From Formivibrio citricus (GTDB lineage: Bacteria; Pseudomonadota; Gammaproteobacteria; Burkholderiales; Chitinibacteraceae), in assembly GCF_900115065.1 (NCBI RefSeq), contig NZ_FOVE01000015.1, positions 1 through 64,000 of the forward strand: a stretch of 64,000 nt of DNA, written 5' to 3'. Below the pieces are notes generated by a model. The model was not told the DNA's origin. It saw nothing but the letters and a program-made list of their open reading frames with translations, and did no database searches. The position numbers and the translations under genes were made by a program. Shown one piece after another: positions 7,581 to 16,400 of this stretch (position 1 is the first letter of the stretch; every line of letters begins with the position of its first letter).

Positions 7581-8783
7581 TTACCAGTTCGTTTCGCGCT
7601 CCGGCGTGGCGGTGATCTGGTGGATCGAGAGGTCGGCGCCGTTGAATTCCTGTTCTTCGTCCAGGCGGATGCCGACGGTTTTCTTCAGGATGCCATAAAC
7701 CGCGAAGCCGCCAGCCAGCGCGATGCCGACGCCCATCAGCGTGCCGACCAGTTGCGCGGTGAAGGTTACGCCGCCGATGCCGCCCAGCGCGGGCAGGCCG
7801 AAGATGCCGGCAGCGATGCCGCCCCAGGCACCGCACAGGCCGTGCAGCGGCCATACGCCGAGCACGTCGTCGATCTTCCAGCGGTTCTGCGTGATGGTGA
7901 ACATCCAGACGAACAGGGCGCCAGCCACGCCGCCGACGACCAGTGCGCCAAGCGGGTGCATGATGTCCGAGCCGGCGCAAACGGCGACCAGGCCGGCCAG
8001 CGGGCCGTTGTGGATGAAGCCGGGGTCGTTCTTGCCGAGCTTCATGGCGACCAGCGTGCCGCCGACCATGGCCATCAGCGAATTCATCGCGACGAGGCCG
8101 GAAATGGCTTCGGTCTTCTGTGCGCTCATGACGTTGAAGCCGAACCAGCCGACGATCAGGATCCAGGCGCCCAGCGCCAGGAACGGGATGGATGACGGCG
8201 GGTGGGCGGCAACCGCGCCGTTTTTGCTGTAACGGCCGCGGCGCGCACCAAGAAGGAGCACGGCTGCCAGACCGATCCAGCCGCCGACGGCGTGCACGAC
8301 GACCGAGCCGGCGAAATCATGGAATTCAGCGCCCAGCGCGGACTGGAACCAGGCCTGGATGCCATAGTTCTTGTTCCACATGATGCCTTCAAAGAAGGGA
8401 TAGACCAGCGCAACCAGCAGGAAGGTGGCGATCGATTGCGGGTGGAACCTGGCGCGTTCGGCAATGCCGCCGGAAATGATGGCCGGGATCGCTGCGGCGA
8501 AAGTCAGCAGGAAGAAGAACTTGACCAGCTCGTAGCCACTCTTCTGGGCCAGTTCGGTTGCCGGGCCAAAAAAGTGCACGCCGTAGGCGAGGTAGTAGCC
8601 GACGAAGAAGTAGGCGATGGCGGAAACGGCGAAGTCGGTCAGGATCTTGACCAGTGCGTTCACCTGATTCTTCTTGCGAACCGTGCCCAGTTCCAGAAAG
8701 GCAAAGCCTGCATGCATGGCCAGAATCATGATGGCGCCGAGCAGGATAAACAGCGTATCACTGGCGATTTTGAATTGCTCCAC
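7581..8783 (-). CDS. amtB: Ammonium transporter, Amt family
   Basis: Ammonium channel of the inner membrane, 400 residues with about 11 membrane helices. The GTG at 8783 is chosen because GGAGA lies seven bases upstream; the longer frame adds an unlikely polar leader. Key residues include the twin pore histidines in FHDFAGSVVVHAVGGW and VWPLHGLCGAWGG. There is no cleaved signal peptide, unlike E. coli AmtB. The usual glnK partner, which encodes the PII protein that blocks the channel, is absent next to it. A strong terminator follows. Nitrogen control is expected but no NtrC or sigma-54 site was recognised upstream. Confidence 0.95.
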   Translation of the reverse strand: MEQFKIASDTLFILLGAIMILAMHAGFAFLELGTVRKKNQVNALVKILTDFAVSAIAYFFVGYYLAYGVHFFGPATELAQKSGYELVKFFFLLTFAAAIPAIISGGIAERARFHPQSIATFLLVALVYPFFEGIMWNKNYGIQAWFQSALGAEFHDFAGSVVVHAVGGWIGLAAVLLLGARRGRYSKNGAVAAHPPSSIPFLALGAWILIVGWFGFNVMSAQKTEAISGLVAMNSLMAMVGGTLVAMKLGKNDPGFIHNGPLAGLVAVCAGSDIMHPLGALVVGGVAGALFVWMFTITQNRWKIDDVLGVWPLHGLCGAWGGIAAGIFGLPALGGIGGVTFTAQLVGTLMGVGIALAGGFAVYGILKKTVGIRLDEEQEFNGADLSIHQITATPERETNW

Positions 8784-9090
8784 GGGGTTCTCCGTTGCTT
8801 TGGGTGTTGATGGTGCCTGAAAAACGACCACGCACCGAAAGCAAGCAATGTGCCATTTGTTTTATGTTGTTGATATTAATGGATTAATATTTTTGCCGCG
8901 CTTTGTTTTGAAGCGATGCGATTCCAATGTTGTGCCAACGAGTGTGTTTTGTGCATTGTTGCGGTGCTTGATGTGCATCGATTGCCCTTGAATGGTGCGC
9001 GCGCCCGGCGTGGCAGAATTTGCGTGACTGAGTATCGGGCATGTTCCAGAATGCATTGATTGATGAAACTCATTCCGTGGGGTGTTGGCG
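8784..9090. other. Divergent intergenic region amtB / aldolase
   Basis: About 300 bases, A/T-rich near 8850-8920 on the amtB side, and likely to hold both promoters. No sigma-54 (GG-N10-GC) site, riboswitch or small gene could be recognised with confidence. Confidence 0.4.
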
Positions 9091-9786
9091 ATGGTTGCAA
9101 ATGACCGCTTGGCGGTGTTGTCTGCGATGCTGGAGCAGGGGGTGATCCCGGTTTTTTACGATCCCGATCCGGAAGTTTGCGTGAACGTGATCCAGGCCTG
9201 CGTCAACGCGGGGGCGCGTTGCGTTGAATTTGCCAATCGCGGCGATTTCGCACCGCAGGTTTTCCTGGATGTGCGCCGGCACTTTGCCGGGCATGCCGTG
9301 CAGCCGTTGCTGGGTGTGGGGTCGGTGATCGATGCGCCGACGGCGGCCATGTACATCGCCCATGGTGCGAAGTTCGTCGTCGGTCCGCTGCTGAATGCCG
9401 ATGTCGCGCGGCTGTGCAACCGCCGCATGGTGGCCTATATCCCCGGTTGTGCAACGACGACGGAAATTGGCAATGCCCAGGAGTTGGGCTGCGAGATCGT
9501 CAAGCTCTTTCCCGGCGGCGCGGTCGGCGGGCCGGAGTATGTCAAAAGCATCATGGCGCCGATGCCATGGACACGCCTGATGCCGACGGGCGACGTGGAG
9601 CCGACCGAAGCATCGCTGCGCGACTGGTTCGAATCCGGTATTGCCGTTTGCGGGATCGGCAGCAAGCTGATTTCGCGGGAACTGGTTCTGGCCAGGGATT
9701 ATCGCGGCATCGAAGAAAAAGTCGGCCAGGCGTTGCAGCTTGCCAGAAGAATTCGTATGGAGCTGGCTGAGCAGAAGCGCTCCTGA
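9091..9786 (+). CDS. eda: KDPG/KHG-type aldolase
   Basis: A 231-residue class I aldolase that cleaves 2-keto-3-deoxy-6-phosphogluconate and/or 4-hydroxy-2-oxoglutarate to pyruvate. The Schiff-base lysine is in GCEIVKLFPGG and the phosphate-binding block is MPTGDVEPT. Eda proteins usually have PTGGI here, so the phosphate site is altered and the substrate may differ. It is ~20 residues longer than E. coli Eda. The ATG at 9091 is preferred over the GTG/TTG codons just upstream. It is followed after 12 bases by the tatD gene. Confidence 0.82.
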   Translation: MVANDRLAVLSAMLEQGVIPVFYDPDPEVCVNVIQACVNAGARCVEFANRGDFAPQVFLDVRRHFAGHAVQPLLGVGSVIDAPTAAMYIAHGAKFVVGPLLNADVARLCNRRMVAYIPGCATTTEIGNAQELGCEIVKLFPGGAVGGPEYVKSIMAPMPWTRLMPTGDVEPTEASLRDWFESGIAVCGIGSKLISRELVLARDYRGIEEKVGQALQLARRIRMELAEQKRS

Positions 9787-9798
9787 TCGGGTTGGGAC

Positions 9799-10632
9799 AT
9801 GACGGCGATGCTGATCGATACCCACTGCCACCTGGATGCGCCCGAATTCGCCGCCGACCGTGCGGCGGTGGCCGAACGTGCGCGAGCAGCCGGGGTGGGC
9901 GCTATCGTGAACCCGTCGATTGCGGCGCGCACCTTTGCCGATACGGTGGCTGTGCGCGAAGCGTTTGGCTGCCTGCCGGCATTCGGGATGCATCCCATGT
10001 ATCTGGCCGAGCATCGCGATGAACACCTCGACCTGCTGCGCGAAACGCTGGTGCGTCAACAGGCTGTGGCGGTGGGTGAAATCGGGCTGGATTTCTTCGT
10101 GCCGGGGCTGGATGCCGAGCGCCAGATTGCCTTGCTCGATGCGCAACTGCGGATTGCGCGCGAACTCGACCTGCCGGTGCTGCTGCACGTGCGCCGGGCG
10201 GTGGATGCGGTGCTGAAATGTCTGCGCCGGCAGCGCGTCCGGGGCGGAATTGCCCACGCCTTCAACGGCAGCGCCCAGCAGGCGCAAGCCTTCATCGATC
10301 TCGGCTTCAAGCTGGGGTTCGGCGGGGCGATGACTTACCCGCGCGCGCTCAACCTGCGGCGGCTGGCGGCGGATTTGCCGCTGGAATCCATCGTGCTGGA
10401 AACCGATGCCCCGGACATGCCGCCGGAGTGGCTCAACAGGGGGCGCAACGAACCCGCCGAATTGCCGCGCATCGCCCGTTTGCTGGCGGATTTGCGCGGT
10501 TTGCCTTTTGAGGAAGTGGTGGCGGCTACGACCGCCAATGCTTTGTCGGTACTGAACATTCACCAATCTGAAAATCTTGGGGGAACCTCAGAGGCGCCGA
10601 GCCTGAGTCTCCCTCCACTTCTTCGGCGCTAG
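9799..10632 (+). CDS. TatD-family metal-dependent hydrolase
   Basis: A 277-residue TIM-barrel metallohydrolase of the TatD family (deoxyribonuclease/3'-5' exonuclease-like). The metal-binding DTHCHLD at the N-terminus and the later VGEIGLDFF, LLHVRRAVD, IAHAFNGS and ETDAPDMPP blocks are all present with their His, Glu and Asp ligands. The C-terminal tail after ALSVLNI is longer than usual and runs into the repeat region; it may be a neutral extension. It probably forms a transcription unit with the aldolase. Confidence 0.9.
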   Translation: MTAMLIDTHCHLDAPEFAADRAAVAERARAAGVGAIVNPSIAARTFADTVAVREAFGCLPAFGMHPMYLAEHRDEHLDLLRETLVRQQAVAVGEIGLDFFVPGLDAERQIALLDAQLRIARELDLPVLLHVRRAVDAVLKCLRRQRVRGGIAHAFNGSAQQAQAFIDLGFKLGFGGAMTYPRALNLRRLAADLPLESIVLETDAPDMPPEWLNRGRNEPAELPRIARLLADLRGLPFEEVVAATTANALSVLNIHQSENLGGTSEAPSLSLPPLLRR

Positions 10633-10689
10633 CCAAGGGGAAAGGAAGGTCGTCTGCCATGGTTGCGATGGCACTGGTTCTGCAGTTTT

Positions 10690-10779
10690 GTAGCCCCGGA
10701 TGGAGGCTGCAGGCCGGAATCCGGGATCAGTATTTGCGAGGGACGTTGCCCCGGATTCCGCTTCTCTGCTCCGGGCTAC
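10690..10779. repeat. Palindromic dispersed-repeat-like element
   Basis: GTAGCCCCGGA...GGAATCCGGG on the left is mirrored by CCCGGATTCCGC...CTCCGGGCTAC on the right. This is the form of the 'CCGGATTCCGC' extragenic palindromes common in proteobacteria. Confidence 0.6.
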
Positions 10780-10891
10780 TCGCTGAGGCTCAGTAACCCT
10801 TCCCATTTCCGCGCGTAGGCCGGACAAGCGCGCAGGCGCCATCCGACGCATAAACCGCAATCGTCGGAAGGCGCTTTGCTTTTCCGATTTA

Positions 10892-11163
10892 CTAGGTTCT
10901 GTTGACGTTGGTTACAAAACTGCGTTTGGGGTAGTTCGAGATGGATTTCAAGGCGCAAAGCGCGCCGCAATACGGGTATTGCAAGCGGTTTGCAACGCAG
11001 AAAGCCGCTCGAAATACCCCAAACCCGAAGGGCTGGGCCGGAAAAACGCCATTCACCGCGTTATGCGCCTTGAAAATAACCGGTTATTGTCTGCGTCGCA
11101 TGCCTTGTGACTGGCATTTTCCCGACCCAGCGCAGATTTGTAACCAACGTCAACAGAACCTAG
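10892..11163. mobile_element. MITE-like element with 33-bp terminal inverted repeats
   Basis: The ends at 10892-10924 and 11131-11163 are inverted copies matching at 32 of 33 positions (CTAGGTTCTGTTGACGTTGG at the outer end). The 272-base unit carries no transposase; its only open frame has no family signature. The termini sit in CTAG, so a TA or CTAG duplication is possible, as produced by IS630- or IS5-type transposases. A non-autonomous element mobilised in trans is the simplest reading. Confidence 0.75.
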
Positions 11164-11283
11164 CCTTAGCCGCCCTTCGCGGATTACATCCGCTCCCGCA
11201 TATCCTCGCCATGGCAGACGACTTTTTTATCCCCTCTGCCAGCGCCGAGGAAGCGGAGCGAGACCCGGGCTCGCGACCGACCG

Positions 11284-11372
11284 AGGGTAGCCCGGAGGGC
11301 CGCAAGGCGGGGTCGCTTTCTTTTGGTTTCTTTTCTTGGTGAAGCAAGAAAAGAAACTCGGCCGCCGGGGCG
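11284..11372. repeat. Dispersed repeat with a perfect 12-bp stem
   Basis: TTTCTTTTCTTG (11327-11338) and CAAGAAAAGAAA (11345-11356) form a perfect stem around GTGAAG, inside GGGGTCGC...CTCGGCCGCCGGGGCGAG. From memory this sequence type is widely repeated in betaproteobacterial genomes. Only one copy lies in the window. Confidence 0.5.
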
Positions 11373-11571
11373 AGCTCCCGGCATCAAGCACGACGCGCCG
11401 CAGGTGCTTAAACACAACCAAGCCGCTCATGCTTCGACAAACTCGGCACGAACGGTTTGATTTGACTTGTGTGCATGCAAGCCTTGTGAGGGAGAGGGGG
11501 CAACGGCAGTGTGGTAGCCTGCTCCCGAATATTCACATTCAAAAGCTTTTGTTTTGCTGGGTGAAGGCGAG

Positions 11572-11592
11572 TAGACTGGACAGTCTAGTCTA
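11572..11592. promoter_or_regulatory. Operator of the TetR regulator of the RND operon
   Basis: TAGACT-GGAC-AGTCTA is a perfect 6+4+6 dyad, followed directly by a further GTCTA half-site. It ends 13 bases before the TetR start codon. Autorepressors of RND pumps bind such dyads at their own promoter, so repression of TetR and the downstream pump from this site is likely. Confidence 0.7.
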
Positions 11593-11605
11593 TTTGGTTT
11601 TTGCA

Positions 11606-12250
11606 ATGAGCGCTGATACCGGTTCCCCTCCCAGTTGTCTTGATCGCCTGCTTGCCGCTGCGCTGGACGTGTTTCGCGAGTCCGGCTACCGGGGCAGCAT
11701 CGATGCGGTTGCCAAGCGCGCCGGTGTGGCGCGGCAAACGATCTACAATCATTTCGAAAGCAAGGATGCCTTGTTTCTGGCCGCGCTGGACCAGGCTGTG
11801 GGCGAGGTCTTTGCCCCGCTGGAATCCGAAGAGGGCGATTGCTGCTCCCGCCTGATGCAGTTCTCCCTGCTGTTCCGCGAGCGGGTCTTGTCCCCCGAGG
11901 CAATCAACCTGCATCGCGTACTGGTGGCCGAAGCGCCGCGCTTCCCCGAGTTGGCGCAGGCGTTTTACCAGCGCGTCATCATCCATTCCAGGCAACGTCT
12001 GGCCAGGATGATCGAAGCGGGCATGCAGGAAGGCTATCTTCGCCAAGACGATCCCATGGAAGCTGCCTCCCTGTATATCGATATTCTGGCGGCACCCGAA
12101 CACGAGAGTTTGCTGTTCATGTCCGGAACCATCGACTCCGCCGAAGAAGAGAAGAAAGTGCAGCGTGTCATGGAGCTGTTTGGCCGCCTCTACGTCAACC
12201 CCGATTTGCCGTGTGCGTTGAAAAGCGCCACCCAAGAACAAAAAAACTGA
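11606..12250 (+). CDS. TetR-family repressor of the adjacent RND efflux operon
   Basis: A 214-residue TetR/AcrR regulator. The start at 11606 (MSADTGSPPSC) is chosen because it places the helix-turn-helix at residues ~15-60 (AVAKRAGVARQTIYNHFESK), while the upstream extension runs through repeat sequence. The C-terminal ligand domain contains ERVLSPEAINLHRVL, an AcrR-C-like block. It is co-directional with the pump genes and only 12 bases from the adaptor gene, so regulator and pump share a transcript. An unbound ligand pocket probably accepts pump substrates. The upstream operator suggests autoregulation. Confidence 0.9.
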   Translation: MSADTGSPPSCLDRLLAAALDVFRESGYRGSIDAVAKRAGVARQTIYNHFESKDALFLAALDQAVGEVFAPLESEEGDCCSRLMQFSLLFRERVLSPEAINLHRVLVAEAPRFPELAQAFYQRVIIHSRQRLARMIEAGMQEGYLRQDDPMEAASLYIDILAAPEHESLLFMSGTIDSAEEEKKVQRVMELFGRLYVNPDLPCALKSATQEQKN

Positions 12251-12262
12251 AAGGATTTGATC

Positions 12263-13480
12263 ATGCCAAAAATCAAGATGGTGTCTTTGATTGTGTCTTC
12301 CGCCTTGTTACTGGCGGCATGCGGCAAGGGCGACAAGCAGGGGCCAGGAGGCATGCAGATGCCGCCTTCCGAAGTCAGCGTGGTGACGGTGAGCAAGGAT
12401 CAGGCTCCGGTCACGTTCGATCTTTCCGGTCGCGTGGTAGCCGTGCGTGCAGCGGAAGTTCGGGCGCGCGTGGAAGGCATTCTGGAAAAACGCCTGTTTG
12501 CCGAAGGCGGCGAGGTCAAGGCCGGGCAGTCACTGTTCCGTATCGACCCGCGCACGCTGGAAGCGAATTTGGCCTCGGCCAAGGCGGCGCTCGCCAAGGC
12601 CGAAGCCAATGCGCTGATCGCGAGCCAGACCGTGGCCCGCTACCGGGTGCTCGCCAAGGAGCAGGGCGTGTCGAAGCAGGAACTCGATCAGGCCGAAGCG
12701 CAGTTCAAGCAGACCGAGGCTGAAGTTGCCGCGCAGAAAGCGGCTGTCACCAACGCCAGCATCAACCTCTCGCATGCCAGCGTGATCGCTCCGATCTCCG
12801 GGCGTATCGGCCGGGCACTGGTGACCGAAGGCGCGCTGGTGGGCAAGGGCGAAGCCACCCATCTGGCGACCATCGAACAGCTCGATCCGATCCATGTGAA
12901 CTTCACGCAGTCGAGCGGCGAATTGCTGAACCTCAAGCAGATGCTCAAGGCCGGCCAACTCAAGAAGGCCGATAGCGTTCCGGTGGAGCTGACGCTGGAA
13001 AACGGCACCGCCTACCCGCAGCGCGGCAAGTTGCTGTTCTCCGAGCAGACTGTCGATCCGGCTACCGGCACGGTCACGCTGCGCGCCGAGTTCCCGAACC
13101 CGGACCGCCTGCTGTTGCCAGGCATGTTCGCGACGATCCGCGTGGCGCTGGGCAAGGTGGAAAACGCCGTGCGCGTGCCGCAACGCGCCGTGACGCTGTC
13201 GCCGCAGGGCGCTTCGGTGTACGTGGTCGACAAGGAAGGCAAGGTCGCGCCCGTTGCGGTCAAGACAGGCGGATTGTCCGGCAAGGATTGGCTGGTGACC
13301 GGCGGGCTGGAAGGCGGCGAGCAGGTCGTGGTCGAAGGCTTGCAGAAAGTGCGCCCCGGCGCCGTGGTCAAGCCGGTTCCGTTCAATGCATCGGCTGCAG
13401 CGGCTTCGGCGCCCGCAGCCTCTGCGCCTGCTGCTTCGGCCGCATCTGCCGCAGCGGCTTCCAAGCCGGCAGCCAAGTAA
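12263..13480 (+). CDS. RND efflux periplasmic adaptor (MexA/AcrA-like lipoprotein)
   Basis: A 405-residue membrane-fusion protein. The start at 12263 has AAGGA seven bases upstream and gives a lipoprotein signal with the lipobox LAAC (Cys near residue 19). The lipoyl/barrel blocks (GRVVAVRAAEVRARVEGIL), a hairpin of ~100 residues with LAKEQGVSKQELDQAEAQFK, and VIAPISGRIGRALVTEGALV are typical of the AcrA family. The C-terminus is an Ala/Ser/Pro/Lys-rich tail of about 35 residues. It links the inner-membrane pump to the outer-membrane channel encoded downstream. Confidence 0.95.
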   Translation: MPKIKMVSLIVSSALLLAACGKGDKQGPGGMQMPPSEVSVVTVSKDQAPVTFDLSGRVVAVRAAEVRARVEGILEKRLFAEGGEVKAGQSLFRIDPRTLEANLASAKAALAKAEANALIASQTVARYRVLAKEQGVSKQELDQAEAQFKQTEAEVAAQKAAVTNASINLSHASVIAPISGRIGRALVTEGALVGKGEATHLATIEQLDPIHVNFTQSSGELLNLKQMLKAGQLKKADSVPVELTLENGTAYPQRGKLLFSEQTVDPATGTVTLRAEFPNPDRLLLPGMFATIRVALGKVENAVRVPQRAVTLSPQGASVYVVDKEGKVAPVAVKTGGLSGKDWLVTGGLEGGEQVVVEGLQKVRPGAVVKPVPFNASAAAASAPAASAPAASAASAAAASKPAAK

Positions 13481-13492
13481 GGAGAAGCATCC

Positions 13493-16400
13493 ATGTTGCC
13501 CCGTTTTTTCATTGATCGCCCGATTTTTGCCTGGGTGATCGCCATCATCATCGTGCTGTCCGGCCTGATGGCCTTGCGGCAGTTGCCGGTGGCCCAGTAT
13601 CCGGAAGTCGCGCCGCCGGCGCTGACCATTTCCACCAGCTATCCGGGCGCCAGCGCCAGCGTGGTGGAAGACAGCGTGACCAAGCTGATCGAACAGGAGA
13701 TGAACGGCATCGAACATCTCCAGTACATGAGCGCCAGCAGCGACAGCAGCGGCAACATGTCGATCACGCTGACTTTTGCGCCGGGTACCAACCTCGACAT
13801 CGCCTCCGTGGAAGCACAGAACCGCGTCAAGCGTGTGGAAACCCGCCTGCCCGATACCGTGCGCAGTCAGGGCGTGCAGGTGGTGAAGTCGCGCAGCAAC
13901 TACCTGATGTTCATCATGCTCAACTCGCCGGAAGGCAGCTTCAACAGCGTCGACCTGGGGGCCTATGCCAACGCCAGCGTGCTCGATGCGATCCGTCGCG
14001 TTCCGGGCGTGGGCGAAGCCAACGTATTTGGTACCGACTACGCCATGCGGGTCTGGTTGAAGCCGGAAAAGCTTGTCGGGTTCAACATGACCCCGGCCGA
14101 AGCCGTGGCGGCGATCCAGGCGCAGAACGTGCTGCTTTCGACCGGCGAACTCGGTCAGCAACCAGCCAAACCCGGGCAGGAAATCGCCGCGACCGTGGTA
14201 TCGCGCGGGCGGCTCAATACGCCGGAAGAGTTCGGCAATATTGTGCTGCGCAACGGCGGCAACGGCGCGATGGTACGGCTGCGCGACGTGGCGCGCATCG
14301 AGCTGGGGGGGAACGACTATCTGGTTTCTGCCCGGTTGAACGGCAAGCAGGCCGCGGGTATCGGTATCAAGCTCTCGCCGGACGGCAACGCCGTCAATAC
14401 CGCGACGGCGATCCGCGCCAAGATGCAGGAACTCTCGCAGTTCTTCCCCAAGGGCGTGGGCTACGAGATTCCCTACGATACGTCCAAGTTCGTGAAGGTA
14501 TCGATTTCCGAGGTGCTGCAGACGCTGGCTGAAGCCATCGTGCTGGTGTTCCTGGTGATGTATCTCTTCATGGAAAACTTCCGCGCCACGCTGATCCCGA
14601 CCATCGTGGTGCCGATTGCACTGGTCGGCTCGTTGCTGGGGCTGTACCTGCTGGGATACTCGATCAATGTGCTGACGCTGTTCGCGATGGTGCTGGCGAT
14701 CGGGATTCTGGTCGACGATGCCATCGTGGTCGTGGAGAACGTCGAACGTATCATGTCGGAAGAAGGTCTGGCCCCGCGTGAGGCCACGCAGAAAGCCATG
14801 GTGCAGATCACCGGCGCGGTGATTGCGATCACGCTGGTGCTGACGGCCGTGTTCATCCCGATGGCGTTCTTCAGCGGCTCGGTCGGCGCGATCTATCGTC
14901 AGTTCTCGGTCACGCTGATTCTGTCGATGGCGTTCTCGGCCTTGATGGCGCTGACCCTCACCCCTGCCTTGTGCGCTACGCTGCTCAAGCCGGTAAAAAA
15001 GGGCGAGCTGCACCACCAGACAGGTTTCTTCGGCTGGTTCAACCGTTTCTTCGCCGCAACAACCCATCGCTATGGTGAAGGCGTGACGCGCATACTGCGC
15101 AAGACTTCGCTGGTGATGGCGCTGTTCGGCGTGTTGCTGGTATTGACTGCGGGCTTGTTCACCAAGCTGCCGACCTCGTTCCTGCCTTCCGAAGACCAAG
15201 GCTATTTCATCTCGGTGGCGCAATTGCCGGCCGGGGCCAGCCGCGAGCGCACGATCAAGGTGCTGGAGCAGATCGAAGGCTATTACATGGCGCAACCGGC
15301 GGTAGATCGGGTGATCAGTATTGCCGGCTTCAGCTTCTTCGGTCGCGGGCAGAACAACGCGCTGATCTTCGTTCCGCTCAAGGACTGGAAGGAGCGCAAG
15401 CAGGCTCCAGTCGATTCGGTCGTGGGCAAGGCGCTGGGCTTCCTGTTCAGCCTGAAGGAGGCGTTTGCCTTCGCCACCAACGTGCCGCCGATTCCGGAAC
15501 TGGGTGCGATGGGCGGTTTTGACTTCCGCCTGGAAGATCGGGGCGGCGTGGGGCGCGAGGCGCTGATCAACGCCCGCAACATGATGCTGGGCATGGCCGG
15601 GCAGAACAAGGCGCTGGCAGGGGTTCGTCCGGAAGGCCAGGAACCCGGCCCGCAACTCTTCCTCGACGTGGATCGCGTCAAGGCCAGCCAGTTGGGAATC
15701 GGTTCGGCCGAACTCAACAGCACCCTGCAGATCGCGCTGGGCTCGTCGTATGCCAACGACTTCGTGCGCAATGGCCGCGTGCTGCGTGTCTGGGCGCAGG
15801 CCGAGCCGGAAAGTCGCGGCACCCCCGAGGACATCCTGCGTCTGCAGGTGCGCAACGGCAAGGGCCAGATGGTGCCGCTGTCCGAAATCGCCACGGCAAG
15901 CTGGGTGGTCGGCGCGCCTGCGCTTGATCGCTACAACGGCTTTGCTGCGATGAAGATTTCCGGCAACCCGGCCCCGGGCCACAGCTCGGGCGAGGCGATG
16001 CAGGCCATGGAGGAAATGGCATCCAAACTGCCGCCGGGCATCGGTTTCGAATGGTCGGGTACGTCGTTCGAAGAGCGCGTATCGGGCAGCCAGGCGCCGA
16101 TGCTGTTCGGTCTGTCGATCCTCGTCGTGTTCCTGTGTCTTGCTGCGCTGTATGAAAGCTGGTCGATCCCGTTCGCGGTGCTCTTGGTCGTTCCGCTCGG
16201 CGTGCTCGGTTCCACGGTGGCGATGTGGCTGCGTTTCTTGCCCAACGACGTGTACTTCAAGGTTGGCTTGATTGCGATCATCGGGCTGTCGGCCAAGAAC
16301 GCGATTCTGATCATCGAGTTCGCCCGCGAGTTGCAGCAGCAGGGGCATGACCTGATCGAAGCGACCATTGGCGCATGCCGCCTGCGTTTCCGCCCGATCC

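Larger units (their letters stand above)
10649..11222. repeat. Outer inverted repeat enclosing stacked repeat elements
   Basis: GTCGTCTGCCATGG at 10649-10662 recurs as its exact complement at 11209-11222. The pair encloses the palindromic repeat at 10690-10779, a REP-like stretch (GTAGGCCGGACAAGCG near 10816) and the MITE-like element at 10892-11163. No gene is seen between tatD and the TetR gene (10633-11605). Confidence 0.55.

Noticed and set aside
7378-7698. Small open frame upstream of the amtB terminator
   Set aside because: It runs through the terminator hairpin and into antisense amtB; no signature.
8784-9090. Possible sigma-54 promoter for amtB
   Set aside because: No clear GG-N10-GC pair at the right distance was found by eye.
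9070-10566. A 498-residue minus-strand frame opposite the aldolase and TatD genes
   Set aside because: Composition (His/Arg/Gln rich) and lack of start context; both plus-strand genes have family motifs.
10941-11342. Open frame inside the MITE-like element
   Set aside because: It spans repeat sequence and shows no transposase or other protein motif.
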